Source: Emydura subglobosa (lineage: Eukaryota > Chordata > Testudines > Chelidae). Taken from it: DNA of 64,000 nucleotides. Shown here one piece after another: positions 12,352 to 24,929 of this stretch. The first letter of the stretch is position 1, and each line of letters opens with the position of its first letter. The position numbers were made by a program, and so were the translations under genes. The stretch covers positions 53,338,838 through 53,402,837 of the forward strand of contig ML679958.1 of NCBI GenBank assembly GCA_007922225.1, read 5' to 3'. The notes under the pieces were generated by a model that saw only the letters and a program-made list of their open reading frames with translations, made no database searches and had not been told where the DNA came from.

Positions 12352-13740
12352 GTATTACCACATTGTAAACAAGTACACGCTTTAATATTTTCTCATGGTA
12401 CCTTAGTTATAAGTTTTACAACGTATTGTTTTGGTGAAATGAAGTCATTTCATTTTTACCATAAATCAAGGAAGTTTTCTGGTAGACTGAAAATCTGCAT
12501 ATTTATGAATAAAGAAAATACTGCTTAGCTGCTCACATACTTCCCTCTTTGGGTAAAATAATAAAACTAAATGTTGCAAGATAGCAAAATGCAGAGCTTG
12601 CTCAAGGTCAGCAAATGTGCTGTAGGCGCTAATATGCATAGATGTGTCTATGCAAAGGGCAGACTACCACCAAATAACATATTAAAATCATATTCTGTAC
12701 AATGGGGAAGGGGGAATCATAACACGTAAATTCAAACTCTTAAGTCACTACTCAAACATTCATAAATATTACTTAAGTATTGATGCCTCTAGACAGTTAC
12801 TCATGGGATTATACAATAGAATAACCCCAGCAACCACCCCCAGTCTGAGATGCAACCCTAGAAACTCCATTTGAAGTAACAAAGCAGGTGCATATCAATT
12901 TCTTTAATAAATTGACGAACTGATTATGAGCTTGCATTGTTCAGTAAGGCCTGCTTGGAGGCAGACTAGCCAGCCTGTGGTGAGAATCATTTAAGACTAT
13001 AAGGCTGCTGAAAATGTTAAATTTAGTTTTGAATGTGATTTGCCTTTTATTTACTTTTGTTCAAATCTGACTTATTTTCCTCTGACTTATAATCACTTAA
13101 TCTTTCTTTACTTAATACATTTTTTTTAAACCTAAACCAGTGCAACCAGGCTCTATCTTGTGATCAATGCTTCAGTTGCTCAATGTTTGAAGATGGGCAT
13201 GGAAGAGAGAATTAGCAGCCAAAATGATCCCCTTTTTAACATATTTGATCTTCCCTCCTCTGGGCCTTGCCCCCCTTCCTTCAGTGTCAGGTGACAGTCA
13301 GTATCCAGGCAGGGTTTTCTCCATGTCCTGAGGTCCTGACACACTGGTTTTGTGGATTTTTTTTGTTGATGTCTGGGCTGTTGTTGGAATGCTGAGCTGG
13401 GTTGTTCTATACATGTCTTAGTGCGGTGTGAATGGCCCTTCAACTCTGTAGAATTTTGCCTAGATCTTCCTCAAGCCATGAGACACATGTGGAAAGACTA
13501 CATAGCAAAGCCTCCTAACAATACACATGACATTGCAACTAACATACTACTCTAACCATAATGTTCAGCATATCATCAGCATTCCAAAGACATCTTACAT
13601 GACCTATTTTGCATTAACCAGTACACAATTACACTATAAGGGTGCATATGGGGCTGCAGTGTCACACACTTTGGCGCCCTCTACAATGAATGAGTGCAAA
13701 TAGGCTCCTTAAAATGTGATCCAAAAAAGCCAGCATGCTA
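12352..13740. other. Non-coding stretch
   Basis: No gene, RNA or recognised repeat. The minus frame at 13,180-13,443 has no known domain. Confidence 0.4.
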
Positions 13741-14340
13741 GGCAAGGAGCTACCTAAGATAGCTGATGGAGATGCTGACAAGAGATGTCAGATCTGCCAA
13801 CAGCAATTCTGAGCCCCAGGGCAGAATAGTCAGTGGCCTCCACCCCCCTAAAAAGGGATGGCTGAGGTTTACAATCACGGGCAGCAGGTGAAGCTTCCCC
13901 TTTGGGGAGGCTAGCTCCCCATCCCACCTCTTCCACCCAGGGATCCATCCCAGGCCCTGTTTCCTCCCCTGCTTAGCCCACTTGCTACTGCATTCCTCCA
14001 CTGCCCCCCACTCAGTGCCTGTCCTCTCTTCCACAATCCCTCTCTCCCAGGCAGCAAGCAATGGCGGAGGGTGTTGGTGTTGAGGGATGTTGTGAGCAGT
14101 GGCAGGGGGGGCTGAGTGGGGAGGAGGGACATGGTGGCGTGGAGTCCAAGTGGAGCTGGGGTTGAGTGTGGACATTGCCACAGGAGGAAGAGGAAGGACA
14201 GGGAGCTAGCCTCCCCAAGAGGAAGTTTCCTCACTTGCCTCCCATAGCCTGGGTCCTTTTAAAATCACCAAGTCCCTGGACAACTGTCCCCTTTTCCCCC
14301 TCCTCCCGTCGCCAGGCCTGGTCTTATGCCCTGCTCCTTT
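13741..14340. other. GC-rich non-coding patch
   Basis: Base composition rises sharply here and five overlapping frames are open on both strands at 13,750-14,351, all low-complexity in Pro/Ser/Gly. None shows a domain and no splice context is convincing. The patch may be the outer part of the foldback repeat that follows ('gctaggcaaggagctaccta'). Confidence 0.4.
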
Positions 14341-14519
14341 CCTGGAGATAGGCACCTAATAAGGCTTCAGGGAGGCACCTGTCTTTGCTATCGAGCCATA
14401 CTTGGTAACACCTCACATGGAGACAGTGCTTGAGCTGTTTCTTGGGAGAATGAGGTAGACAGGCACATAACTCCACACATACCAGCCAGATTAGGAGGCA
14501 TTGTCCTCCTTAACTTTAG

Positions 14520-14580
14520 GCCACTGGTTAGAGCACTCACCGGGGAGGTGGGAGACCCAAGGTTAATTTCCCCACTGCCT
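14520..14580 (+). repeat. tRNA-like module (left, sense)
   Basis: A-box-like 'tggttagagcac' and B-box-like 'ggttaatttcc' are spaced ~25 bp apart, as in tRNA-derived repeats. The acceptor stem does not pair and there is no clean cloverleaf, so this is not a functional tRNA gene. Confidence 0.55.
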
Positions 14581-14924
14581 GGTGGGAGGAAATGATTTGA
14601 CCAGAGGTCTCTCACTTTTCAGGTGCATGATCTAACCACTGAGCTATTGGGGTATCCTGAGATGGGGTTCCCTCAATTTCTCCTGTTGAAGCTGATCCAC
14701 TTTGGATAAATAGTCATTTAAGCAGGGGAACTGGCCCCTAGATCTCCCACCTCCAGTTTATCATGCCCTAACCTCAAGGTTAGAGTCATTCTCACCCACT
14801 TTCTATCTGACTCAGTGACTCTAATTAGTAATCCAAAGTGGAACAGCTTCAACAGGAGAAATTGAGAGAGCCCCATATCAGAACAACCTACACTCCCATT
14901 CAAATCCTTCCTCCCTGTCAGGTA

Positions 14925-14995
14925 GAGGGGGAATTGAACCCAGGTGGCCAATTCCCCAGATAAGTGCTCCCACCATTGGGCTATAAGGTATGGGC
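14925..14995 (-). repeat. tRNA-like module (right, antisense)
   Basis: Read on the minus strand it has 'aatggtgggagcactta' (A-box region) and 'ggttcaattcc' (an exact B-box match). It opposes the module at 14,520-14,580 across the central inverted repeat. Confidence 0.6.
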
Positions 14996-15430
14996 TACTA
15001 CAGGCTCCTCATTTTCCAGCCAGATTTTGAATGGGACCTGATTTGGCAGACAGCCTCTGAGCACGCCTACTGAATTGAGATCCATGGGTGAGGTGTGTGC
15101 CTCTGCCTATTTTTCGCCCAGTTCATTGACTGCACTGGGAGTTAGGCAAGTGATAGGTGTCCAGCCCCACAGAGTGAGGCAGCAGTATGCATGCCCAGAG
15201 GCAAAACGTTAGGCAACAAGGGAACTCTTACAGTGAAAATTTAGATGCCATGTGGATTTAGCTACTATAAGGTGAGGCAAATGGGGGTTTTGTGGATCAC
15301 AAAGTGATGCCTACAATTAGGGCTTGAGCACCTTTAGTCTGCAGTTTAGGTGCATTTGTGGTTCTTCCCATAGAGATTTAAGGACATAAACATTCACTCA
15401 TTTTAGGTGCCCAATTTGAGTGTAGGATTT

Positions 15431-17079
15431 GATTTTTCTGCACACTTACACATATAAATTATATAATGCTAAAACACAGCTTCCATTGAGTTTAGTGGCT
15501 GTTATGCATGCTCAACACTTCTACAAATCAGACCCCACCAACTCCCCTGATAACACAGGACTGTGAATCTATGTTCACAATATAGTCCTTTGTGAAAGTG
15601 CAATGCCTCGATTTGGTCCTTTTGGGAAGAAAAATACTGTAAAAACATGCTAATTAAATCAAGCAGCAGCATTTAAAAGCTTTTTGAACAACAATTTCCT
15701 CCCTGCTTTCCTCATCCCTGTTGTACTGACAGATTATTTTTATATCAAAAGGCAAAATATTCCATTATGAGCCATTAGCATTATTTTATAAATACACTCT
15801 AATAGCAGTTGGCATTTTAAGTGCATTTGCCACTCATCAGGATCCTACTGAAAGCATGGCAGCCAGCCTGAGATACAGGAGCACTATGAGAATAGCTGAC
15901 TTAAAGATTAATTTTTTGGGGAGGTGTGTGTGTGGGGGGGTCTTTCCTCCCTTCTCTGTGCCTGTCATCACTCCCATCTTGCACTGTCTCTATAAGATAG
16001 GTCCCATTCTTGAAGCACCTGTTGGATCCTTATCTTGCCAGGGAGGTGTCATTTTTTGCTCCTGCAGCAATATCCTTGGAAGATGAGTGCCTCAATTCCT
16101 TTTTGTGTTAATGGGAGGATGCTTCAGTAGCTTGCAGTATCAGGCTTTCAGCCTGCACTTAGAATGGGCCTTCCCCATTCTCTAGCTACCCAAGCCTCTA
16201 GTCTCTCTGTACTGTGGGTTTGAGGCAAAGTACTGAATATGGGACATGCTGGGCAGTCCCAGAAAGAATATCTACCTCCTGCTGCTACAAGAGATATCTG
16301 ATTTTTTGTTTGCCCCTGGCCAATATTGCTATGGTAAGGACTCGTGTGTATATGGATAGCATTTTTCTCTACAATGATGTTTTATTCTCCTCTTCCCAAA
16401 ATGGCTGGAGGGATTTTCTTCAGTTTTCTTTTCCAAGATGCATGAATCACCTTACAGAGAGCTGGCATGGCAATTCTCAGCCATAAGGATGCATGGTTCA
16501 GAGACCTAGGAATAGGTGAGGAGCATATGGACTTTCCGCTCCAGCCAGAGGGAAAGGTTCTCCATCAACAAGCGTTATTCTTAAGACTATCACCAAACCA
16601 AATGGGAATATTATTCTTCTCCCCTTATTTGCAGGTGCTTTCCTGTTCCTGTTTAGTACAAGAAACTTCAGTTCAACAGCATGTTGCATCTTCTGCTGCC
16701 CAATTCAAAGCAAAGACAGTGGCTTTTGCAAGCCATTCCCTTCCAAAGAAACAATCAAATGACCAGTAAATCAGTCTGTCCTTCTGAATAATTCTGCCTT
16801 CTGGCCTCACCACTTGGAGGATACTTTAGCTTAAGAACCTCTAGTCTTGCTCTGAGGAAGAACTTCTTTCACCTTTCACAGATGCCTGTGTACTGAAAGC
16901 CAAGCTTCAATTGAACCCAGCTGGCCCACTTCCTGCCTCTTCTCAGAACTTCTCTGCTCTCCAAATGCATGGGATTACACACCTCATCACAAGGAGGTTA
17001 GAATAGAGGTTATTTTACCTTCATTAAAGTCTGTGTAACCAGCACTTGCTATGAGGTATCATAAATGACAATGTCAAAA
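15431..17079. other. Non-coding stretch
   Basis: About 15,440-15,535 resembles an old palindromic MITE. The open frames at 15,856-16,769 carry no known domain. Nothing else is supported. Confidence 0.4.
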
Positions 17080-17165
17080 GAGAGACAACATCGGTGAGGT
17101 AATATCTTTTATTGGATCAACACTGCATACAATAGAGTCAAAAGATTGTTCAACACACAAGCCTA
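17080..17165. repeat. Interspersed repeat fragment
   Basis: 'ggtgaggtaatatcttttat' followed by 'ggatcaacac' is a sequence I recognise as recurrent in turtle and other sauropsid genomes, probably the end of a DNA transposon. Class and limits are uncertain. Confidence 0.45.
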
Positions 17166-18184
17166 TATTAAACTTTCCTTTCTATTATTCCTGTCGGTGA
17201 TCACTAATAGTGATAGGCTAAAAATATTCATGACTTTTTTAAAGCTCATTGTACCAACATCGGTAGTATCCAGAAAATAGACGGAGATCCACCTCAACGT
17301 TTCACTAATCAGCTAGATCAATCCTTCCTAAAAGTCTAAGGAAGACACGTTCATAGATAATATATCCATGCATGGGATATACTTACATGTATGGAACTTA
17401 GAGAACTGATACTCTTCCTTTGAAGTGAAAGTGTTGCCTATTGGTGGTTTTTTTTGTTTTTGTTGTTTTTACTAACTCACTGTCTATTGTTCACTGAACC
17501 GATTTCAGAAGTGTGGTCAGTAGAAAGTCTGCTTCACTGTGACTTTCATTAACTTTAATAATGTATAAGTGAGCCTTGCTGAGGCCTTAAATGATAATTT
17601 AGTATGCTCAATCACTAATTTTATTAAAAGAACATGTAAGAGTTATTTTATTTTTTTGAATGCTGCTTGTTAAGAAGTTTTACAGTAGCTGTTTAATTTG
17701 GGGTCTGATCTTCTGGACTTTTATTTTTTTTCTCTCCTGTTAAAGGATCTATGAAATGTGTTTAAAAAAAAATAAATCTTCATATCCTTCCTTTCCACCT
17801 TATGGTAAATATTATGTGGTGGTATGTTTAAAGTTACTGATCGCCACTAATATCTGTACATGGAGGACAGATATTTCTTCAGACATATGATGGGTTTTTT
17901 TTGTAATTATTACAAATGGCTGCAGGCAACTTGTTGGCTCAAACACTTAGATCCCAAGCCAGTCATTTAATTAACATGTTCATTAGTCCATTCCTATTCA
18001 GCTTTAAGCAGGTTCAGAAGTCACATTGACTTCATTGGGTAGTCCACGGGACTAAGTGTTTGCAGGATCGGGTGCCTGAATAGACAAGACAGATGAAAAG
18101 CAGGGGAAAGGGATATAACATGCAAATAAAGTTATCAATCATCATGTTGGCTCTGAAGTGAATTTTTTTGTATTTTCAATTTAC

Positions 18185-18365
18185 ACGAGGGACAAGAAGA
18201 GAGGGAATGCTAAGAACATGGGATAGAAAAAGAAAGGAAGGAATGACATCAGTGAGTAAGGAAGTGGATAGGAAGAGGGAAAATGGGAGAGAAGAGAGGA
18301 AAGACTAGAGGGGGACATGGTGGGCAGGAGAAGTGAGGATTCAGAGAGGGACTGGAAAGATAGGC
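18185..18365. repeat. Purine-rich tract
   Basis: About 180 bp on the plus strand are almost entirely A and G, in irregular GGA/GAA/AAAG order with few interruptions. Such tracts can adopt triplex DNA and often vary in length. No coding frame is present. Confidence 0.65.
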
Positions 18366-19104
18366 GAGTAGTAGACTGCCACCAGTAACATGCTAATATA
18401 GAATATGTTTTTATATGGAAAGACTATTTCCTTTGATATAAAGACATGATCCTTATATCTATGTGGAGGGAATAATGGCACATCATTTGTTTCATTTTTG
18501 GATGTTCAGCTGCTCCTTTAAATCTGCCTTCAAATGAAGGTTCCACTTCCCAGGCTTGCCCTGAACAACCACCTCTCTGTGAACCGGATGCAAGCACCAT
18601 AACCGAGGCCATGGTTCATTTTAAATAGAAAAGATCATTTCCTCAGCTGGTGTAAATCAATGGAGATGTGCTGTCTTATGCCAGCTCAGGATCTGGCCCA
18701 AGCAGTTTAATACCTGTTGTTAACTTTTTATCCAACCTCATGATAAAATATTTTAAAAACAAATATATAAAAATAACTTCGGACTGTGACAAAACTATGA
18801 TAAACATGAATAGGAGGGAAGACACCTGACACTTATTAACAGTTTATATATTAAGTTTATTTTTAAATGCATCCCTAGGAGGAAATATCCATTATACCTC
18901 TGGACATTACTTTTGCTTCTGAAAATATTTTCATTCTGAAAGAGAAGAAGAAAAAGTATAGGAATAGCTACATTGTGGACAGCGAAATATGTGTTGGACA
19001 TATTGTAAACAGGTGGGAGTAATGTTGTAAACTTGTATAATCAAGAAGGAGGAAAACAACATGTCTACTGAGGGCAGTTTTATATAAATGTTTGTTTGTT
19101 AGGC

Positions 19105-19126
19105 TTTTTTTTTTTTTTTTTTTTTT
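19105..19126. repeat. Poly(T) run
   Basis: A run of ~22 T. On the minus strand it would be an A tail. Confidence 0.8.
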
Positions 19127-19580
19127 AAAGGCTTGAGCCTGCACCATTGAAGTCAATGGAAGGTTTTTCTTTTTACTTAAATATGGGGCAGGATCAAGCC
19201 CTTAAAGTTATTCATAGTAGATCCCTCCTGGGATTGGTAGGTTGATAAGCAATCAGATGAAGTTGCCTCTTTCAAGTGCCTCCTGCATGCTGCTGAACAG
19301 CTCATGCAGGCAGGCTGAGTTCCCTGTCATTACCACCAGAGGATCAATTAGGTGCAGCAGGATGACCATTATAGCTATTTGAGTGACTCATGAAAACGCT
19401 AGTAGTTACTGAGTAAAAACTACTTGTAGAGTTGAAGACTGTTTCAGTACCACAGAAGCTTTGCCTGATGGCAGATTAAAGCAACAGAGAAATAGCCAAC
19501 TATGTAAAATAGTGACATATTTTCCTGATCAATTCATGTATTTTTCTTAAGATGAAGGGCTTTGGGCCTTTGCTTTAAAA

Positions 19581-19765
19581 ATCATAGGAACATAGGAGGT
19601 TTGAGACAGTGGTGATGGATACCAGTATAAGAATCTGAACAGAAACAATTGAAACTCTGGCTCAGACCAAGGTCTAGCTAATCAGTGTCCTGTCACCAGC
19701 AGTAGTCAATACCAGGTGCTTCAACAACAGGTGTAGCAAACTGCCTCGGGGAAATCATGAAATGA
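19581..19765 (-). mobile_element. CR1 LINE 3' end fragment
   Basis: It reads as the reverse complement of a CR1 3' end: 'atcataggaacatagga' at the left is the tail, followed by 'ctggctcagacca', 'gtgtcctgtcaccagcagta' and 'taccaggtgcttca'. It is the same region as the plus-strand copy at 505-632, in the opposite orientation and more decayed. Confidence 0.75.
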
Positions 19766-19886
19766 CCATTACATAAGGGAAGTTCCCAGCTGACCATCAT
19801 CAATTAAAGTTTGGGTTATGCACCGAAGTCTGAAGGTTTCCCTTCTGTTTAGTACTGTTGTATTTTTCATATCTAACTCTGGATAT

Positions 19887-20372
19887 TCATAGATTATAAA
19901 GTCAGAAGGACTATTACGATGCTTTAGTTTGACCTCCTGCATTACAAATAATTTCAACAAGTGATTCCTCTGTCAAGCCCACAACTTCAGTTTGAGCTAT
20001 AGCATATCTTTTTAAAAGACATCCAACTACTTCAAGTACCATCACATCCTTGGGTAAATTGCACCAATAGTTATTTAACCTCACAGATAAAAAGATTTGC
20101 ACTTTATTTCTAGTCAGGATTTATCTAGTTTCCACCTCCCACCATTGGTTTTTGTTAGGCCTTTGTCTGATAAATTAACGATCCTCCATCAGAAATCTTG
20201 TCCACATGACCATGATCAAGCCAATCCTTGACCTTCTCTTTGATAAACTAAATTGAACTTTCTTTAAGACAGATTTTCTAGGCCACTAATCGTTCTTGTG
20301 CCTCTTTTTTGAGCCCATTCCCATTTGTCAGTACCCTTTGTAATGGGTAATTACTAGACGTGGACGTTACTA
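19887..20372 (-). mobile_element. CR1 LINE 3' region fragment
   Basis: It starts with 'tcatagattataaagtcaga' and 'tttgacctcctgcattaca', then 'aaaagacatccaa', 'cttgggtaaattgca', 'ctttatttctagtcaggatt', 'gaccttctctttgataaact' and 'ttcttgtgcctcttttttga'. This is the order of a minus-strand sauropsid CR1 3' region. The minus frames at 19,769-20,102 fall in it and are fragmentary. The copy is separated by ~120 bp from the fragment at 19,581 and belongs to a different CR1 subfamily. Confidence 0.8.
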
Positions 20373-20407
20373 TAGTCTCATTTATTTAACTATTCAAAAA
20401 CGCACAC

Positions 20408-20508
20408 AATTAATATGGGCCAGAAGCTCACCTGACACAAACAGTCAGAGCTCCATCTAAATGGAACTATATCTATTTACAATAACTCAGGATCTGGCCC
20501 ATGAATTT
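20408..20508. repeat. Ancient palindromic MITE remnant
   Basis: 'gggccagaagctcacctgac' at the left and 'aactcaggatctggccca' at the right are imperfect inverted ends around 'agctccatctaaatgga'. Confidence 0.6.
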
Positions 20509-23500
20509 TACTTACTGCAAGTCATTCCCCTAAATTATGAATTGCTACTCAGAGTGACTTTATTATGAACAATGGAATACTTGATGAACTGGTCTGGTTT
20601 TTTTTTAAAGAAAATTATTGATTCACTTTTAAAATAAATTTTTAGGTCTCCAGGATTATCATGTTTAACTTTTTCTATATAATGAATATTAACTATACAG
20701 TTTCTTCAATTTATAGAAGTAATTTTTATTTATTTAAAAGAAGTTAATAAACAACATAGCAATTGTTTTTAGAGTGTGCTCACCTTGACCCAGATGGTCT
20801 GTAAATATTAACAGAGTATTATATTTATGTTGATGCTACAGTTTCACTAAACTGATCCATCAACTTGATGAATGGTTTGTGCAAAAGCAAACACTGCAGG
20901 AAAAAGAAGTTGTTTGCCTACATGTGTAAACTGGCAGTAATGCAGTGTAATTCTCTATTTTGTACACACATCTTGCACGTGTAGTGTTTTCCAAACCACA
21001 GTCTAAGGGATCAAATGACTTTTGCAACAACATAATCCACTAATATACCAGCAAGTAAAATTGTGTAAATGGATTTATATTAATCATTAACCTTTCAATT
21101 AACAAGTATATTGAAAGACTATTGAGCCAGATCCTTCTATGGTGTGAATCAGCATATTGCTATTGGCTTCAATGGTGCTACATCAATTGACAGCATCTGA
21201 AAATCTGACCCATTTTATTTAAAATTATTTAAAACTTTAAGTGTATGTGGTGGTTAATGATTAAGAAAATCAGACACTTTCACAGTGATGTGCATGTGTT
21301 TTGTATCACTGGCTTCCATCCCTCACACAACATAAACTATGTAAACTTCATTTATCATGCAGCGAAAGTACAAATCTAGGAGTGCTGCTGACAGAATAGT
21401 AATACGTTTGAATGCAGCCATTCTCTAATCAAACAGTGGAGAAACCCTGGGGGGAAAAATTAGATTGAACATTTTCCATTTCAAACTGTTTTTGTACACT
21501 TGTCTCAATGGATATTTCATGAGAATGGGAGGTCCTGGAATGTATGCTTATTGCAAATAATATTACAAATGTTTTTTTTTTTTTTTTTTAAAACACAGAT
21601 ATTAGAGGGGTGACATAATGTGAAAATGACCCTTGTCTGCTTTTACTCCTGAATTTCTTATTGCCACATTTGAGTCACAATAAATTGAGGTTGTTGAGCC
21701 CTTTCCTGATTCATGGACTTTGTCATAATATTTACCATTTAGATTAGTTGATGTGGGCAAAAATCTGTATTCCTACAGATATTCACTTCATTTAGCCAAA
21801 TAATCAGAAATCAATATTACAGATTCATAAAGCCTCAACAGTGAGGTACATTTGGACTATTCCTATCTGACTTGCTGTCACGGCATCAGCCTATAACTTT
21901 TAGTACTGTCAAAATACCCTGTGAGAGAAATTAAACTAGAAAAATGTGATGCATTCAAAGCATACCTTTTAAACAGATAACTCCATTCTTGCAGGATGGA
22001 TGTTTAAACCCATTCATATTGTGATTGCAGTCACTGCATTTCAATTTTTGCTTTAGTGATTTTCTTTTTGGGAAGCCACTTAACTGGTTTTAATGTTTCT
22101 TTAGGTGATTCCTGTCCTGCAATTTATGATAGAAATTTCGTTGAGACATATATTGTTAGCTCTGCTCTGTGATAAGAGGCAGAGTTATTGTTAGGCTCTC
22201 AGCCAGAACTTCTTATATAGGCAGATGCTGAGTGCTCCATTCTGTATTGGTGTTCTTCCACTTACTTGTAAAATAAGTCCTTCTAAAATCATAATGAAAT
22301 CCGGAATATTCTTGTTTTCTTCATCTCTCCTGATTCACATGTCTCTCTCATACACACAATCTGTAAAGCTATGCCAATTTAGACCAGCTGAAAAAATGGC
22401 CTGTACCCTTTCCAGGTTACTTAAGATATGTTAAAAACAAGGATTCTAGACTCTACTAAAGGAAGCAAATTCTAGGCCTCACAGGTCTTTCCTTTAATGC
22501 AGGAGTAAGATGAAGCTGAGTGAGCTAGTGTAGCTCTACCTTAAGTCACTGTTCTAAGGCTGTTGATGAAGAAAGAACTGGCTGTGATGACTTCTTGCTT
22601 CTCTTTTGGGGAGTTAGGATTAGAAAGAACACTCTTCCTTCTGTTTGAGGAAGGGGAGGTCAGTTTCCTTTGGTGCTCTACATGCAGTATCAGAGAGAGA
22701 AGATCTGACTCATGAGGAGCAGCATGTTTTCTCTTTTTTGTTTTTGAGAGGCCTCCAGTTCTTCTTTTCAGTAAGAAGGAGTTAGTCTATGAAAGGCTCA
22801 CCATCCCTCTCCTTTAGTGGGTAGGCTAAGGATTCTCAGGGAAGAGAGGAATATGCATGCAGGGAAAACTCATCTGGAGAACTGAGTGAATCATGGAGAA
22901 GATCACCTCTGAGATTACCTCATAGATAGAAGGGAATATGTGAGGGGTATCAAAGCGGGTTTATGCAAGAGGGTCAGTATTGCAGCACAGTGGATGTTAA
23001 AGAGATGAGCACATAGATGTTGGCATTTCTACCGAGGAGCTTATGTGGTAGGTATCCCCATTGAAGAGTAAGCCTTCAGCAACCAATCCACCATTCTATC
23101 TTCCTGCCTATTTGTAATGAATGCAAGTTTGCAACATTTGTGATAGCATTTGCAAGCATAAATAGGCAAGTTCACCATACTAAATGCCTGTCTGTTAAGA
23201 GATTCTCAGGCTTGTTTGGTGATCATCATTGTTTCTATCTATAAATGCATTTTATCTACCTATGGCTCTGTATGTATTTGAAATACAGGTAGATAATCAG
23301 TGTTTTAAAAACATAAAGCCATCTTATTTCTCTTTTTTTTTCTTTATCACAGTGCACATAAAATTGAGCACTGTCCTTTTTTTTTTCATAGAAACAAAGA
23401 ACATAATATTATTTCCCCTCCTCTGTAGATCACAGGTCAAGCAACAATGTTCTGATAGATCACAGCTGGGTGAAATTTTGTTTAAAACTTCTACTATCAA

Positions 23501-23564
23501 ATAATGTGGATTCTGGTGGACAGAAATATTTTGTGAATTAGTGTCTCATTCATTGAACTATTTA

Positions 23565-23800
23565 GGTTGAAACAAAACCTAAAAAAAACCCCAAAATCAA
23601 AATGTTCCATTTCAAAAAAATGTTTAAATAAATGTTTTGACTTTTCAATTTAGAATAGCTTTTAGTTTAGAAATTTACTTCAGTGTTATTTTTTTTAAAA
23701 TAGTTTTAAAAAAAACAAATGAAAATGTTCTGTTTGGGTTGAATGCAATATTTTGTTTGACTCCATACATTTCCATACATACATTGTTTTGACTGTTTGG
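23565..23800. repeat. AAAATGTTT-rich interspersed repeat
   Basis: Recurring 'aaaatgttccatttcaaaaa', 'aaatgttttgac' and 'gaaaatgttctgtttgg' words alternate in both orientations. The same vocabulary flanks the tRNA-like foldback at 46.3-46.7 kb, so this is probably a second copy of that AT-rich family. Confidence 0.45.
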
Positions 23801-23842
23801 TTTGTCAAAATTTTTGGCTGTTTTTGTTGTATGGGTTGGCAC

Positions 23843-23871
23843 TTTTTTTTTTTTTTTTTTGGGGGGGGGGG
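23843..23871. repeat. Poly(T)-poly(G) junction
   Basis: Eighteen T followed directly by ~11 G, then GA-rich DNA. It is length-unstable and prone to sequencing error. Confidence 0.75.
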
Positions 23872-24929
23872 AGAAGGGGAAGGGGTTTGTTGCAGCCAGC
23901 TGACTGAAAGCTGTGCAAGTAACTGAATTTAACTTCCTAGAAGTTACTCAGAGCTATTTGTTGACAAACTGATGTGTAAATCTTGTGGTGTGTTGAATTT
24001 TGGAGATGATTCACCTGTATTTTCTTCCCTTAGTGTAATCAAATTCAAGAACTGAGGGGAATCTAGTTTTTGAGCCAATTCAGGGATTGATTGTCAGTTC
24101 TCTGCAGATAAAATGAAAAGGTGGTGGTTGTTTCATACTGTTGTAACATTCACTCACTGATGAAAGTAGAGTGCTTGCACAGGATAGTAACGCTTGGGTT
24201 TGAGTGCATCACTTTTCAAGAGCACATCAGTGTTTAAATTCCAGAATGTATGAAGGTGTTCATAAGACGATGCATGGCTTATCTTCATATCTGTCTTATT
24301 TTAGAAGTACAGACTCTAGAACAAGTTTACAATGGAATTGGCTTGTTGAGACGTACTGTTATTATTTAGGATTATTTCTCATTCATACCTATATATTTCA
24401 TGGTGTTACTTGTTTTCTCTTTTATCAGTAAATTCTTCTGTCCTAGACATGTGGCCTCTCAGCATGGTTAATATAACACTGATGTCTAGGGACTTATTTC
24501 CCTCTGAATAACTTAATTGTATACGCTTCCTGGTAGCTTGGTCCTAAGGCTGCTGTGTAATACATATCTCACTAAAGAAGGCACTATTCATTTCTGCTAA
24601 TAAAAATAATGTCCTTGACTCAAGGAGATTAACAAATAGAAAATGCCAAATTGTCAAAACCAAAGCTTTTCAGGCAAATACATCTTTTTCATTCAGATAG
24701 ATTTTTGGGTCTAGGATAGACTTTAATGAGAAAGTCAGAAAAAGACAGACCCCCCCCCCAATAGCCAACATTGCAAATGAGGCACTCAAACCTGGGTTTC
24801 CCATAGCTCAGGTGAGTGTCCTAAACACGATGTTATTGGCTAATTTGAGAACACACTTGTTCTTTTTCTTTTTTCATGAGCATTTTCTAAAAGTCTTGGT
24901 TTCACCCTGATGTGTAATGGTTAGCCAGG

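Larger units (their letters stand above)
14345..15430. repeat. Large foldback element with opposed tRNA-like modules
   Basis: The core is an inverted repeat, 14,662-14,706 against 14,832-14,876, matching at 42 of 45 positions. Outside and between the arms are tRNA-like modules. A sense module has an A-box-like 'ctggttagagcac' (14,524-14,536) and B-box-like 'ggttaatttcc' (14,561-14,571). An antisense module has 'ggaattgaacc' (14,930-14,940), a perfect complement of a B box, and 'agtgctcccaccattggg' (14,963-14,980). Partial antisense modules lie at about 14,600-14,650 and 14,735-14,795. Outer parts carry 'aggcacctaataagg' and 'taggtgcccaa'. The outer limits are estimates. Confidence 0.65.
17170..19575. 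other. Non-coding stretch with homopurine tract
   Basis: No gene. It holds MITE arms at about 18,000-18,075, 18,640-18,705 and 19,130-19,200, a purine-rich tract at 18,185-18,365 and a T run at 19,105-19,126. Confidence 0.45.
20510..24920. other. Non-coding AT-rich stretch
   Basis: No gene is supported; the frames at 22,225-22,434, 23,229-23,504 and 24,204-24,431 have no known domain. A MITE arm pair lies at about 21,122-21,215 ('gagccagatccttctatggt' to 'atctgaaaatctgaccc'). A T run is at 21,572-21,589, a poly(T)/poly(G) junction at 23,843-23,871 and a C run at 24,750-24,759. Confidence 0.45.

Noticed and set aside
13750..14234. Pro/Ser-rich protein on the minus strand (143 codons)
   Set aside because: Several overlapping frames on both strands are open because the patch is GC-rich; no domain, splice sites or start context support a gene.
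14520..14580. True tRNA gene
   Set aside because: The A and B boxes are only tRNA-like, the acceptor arms do not pair and no run of T follows as a terminator.
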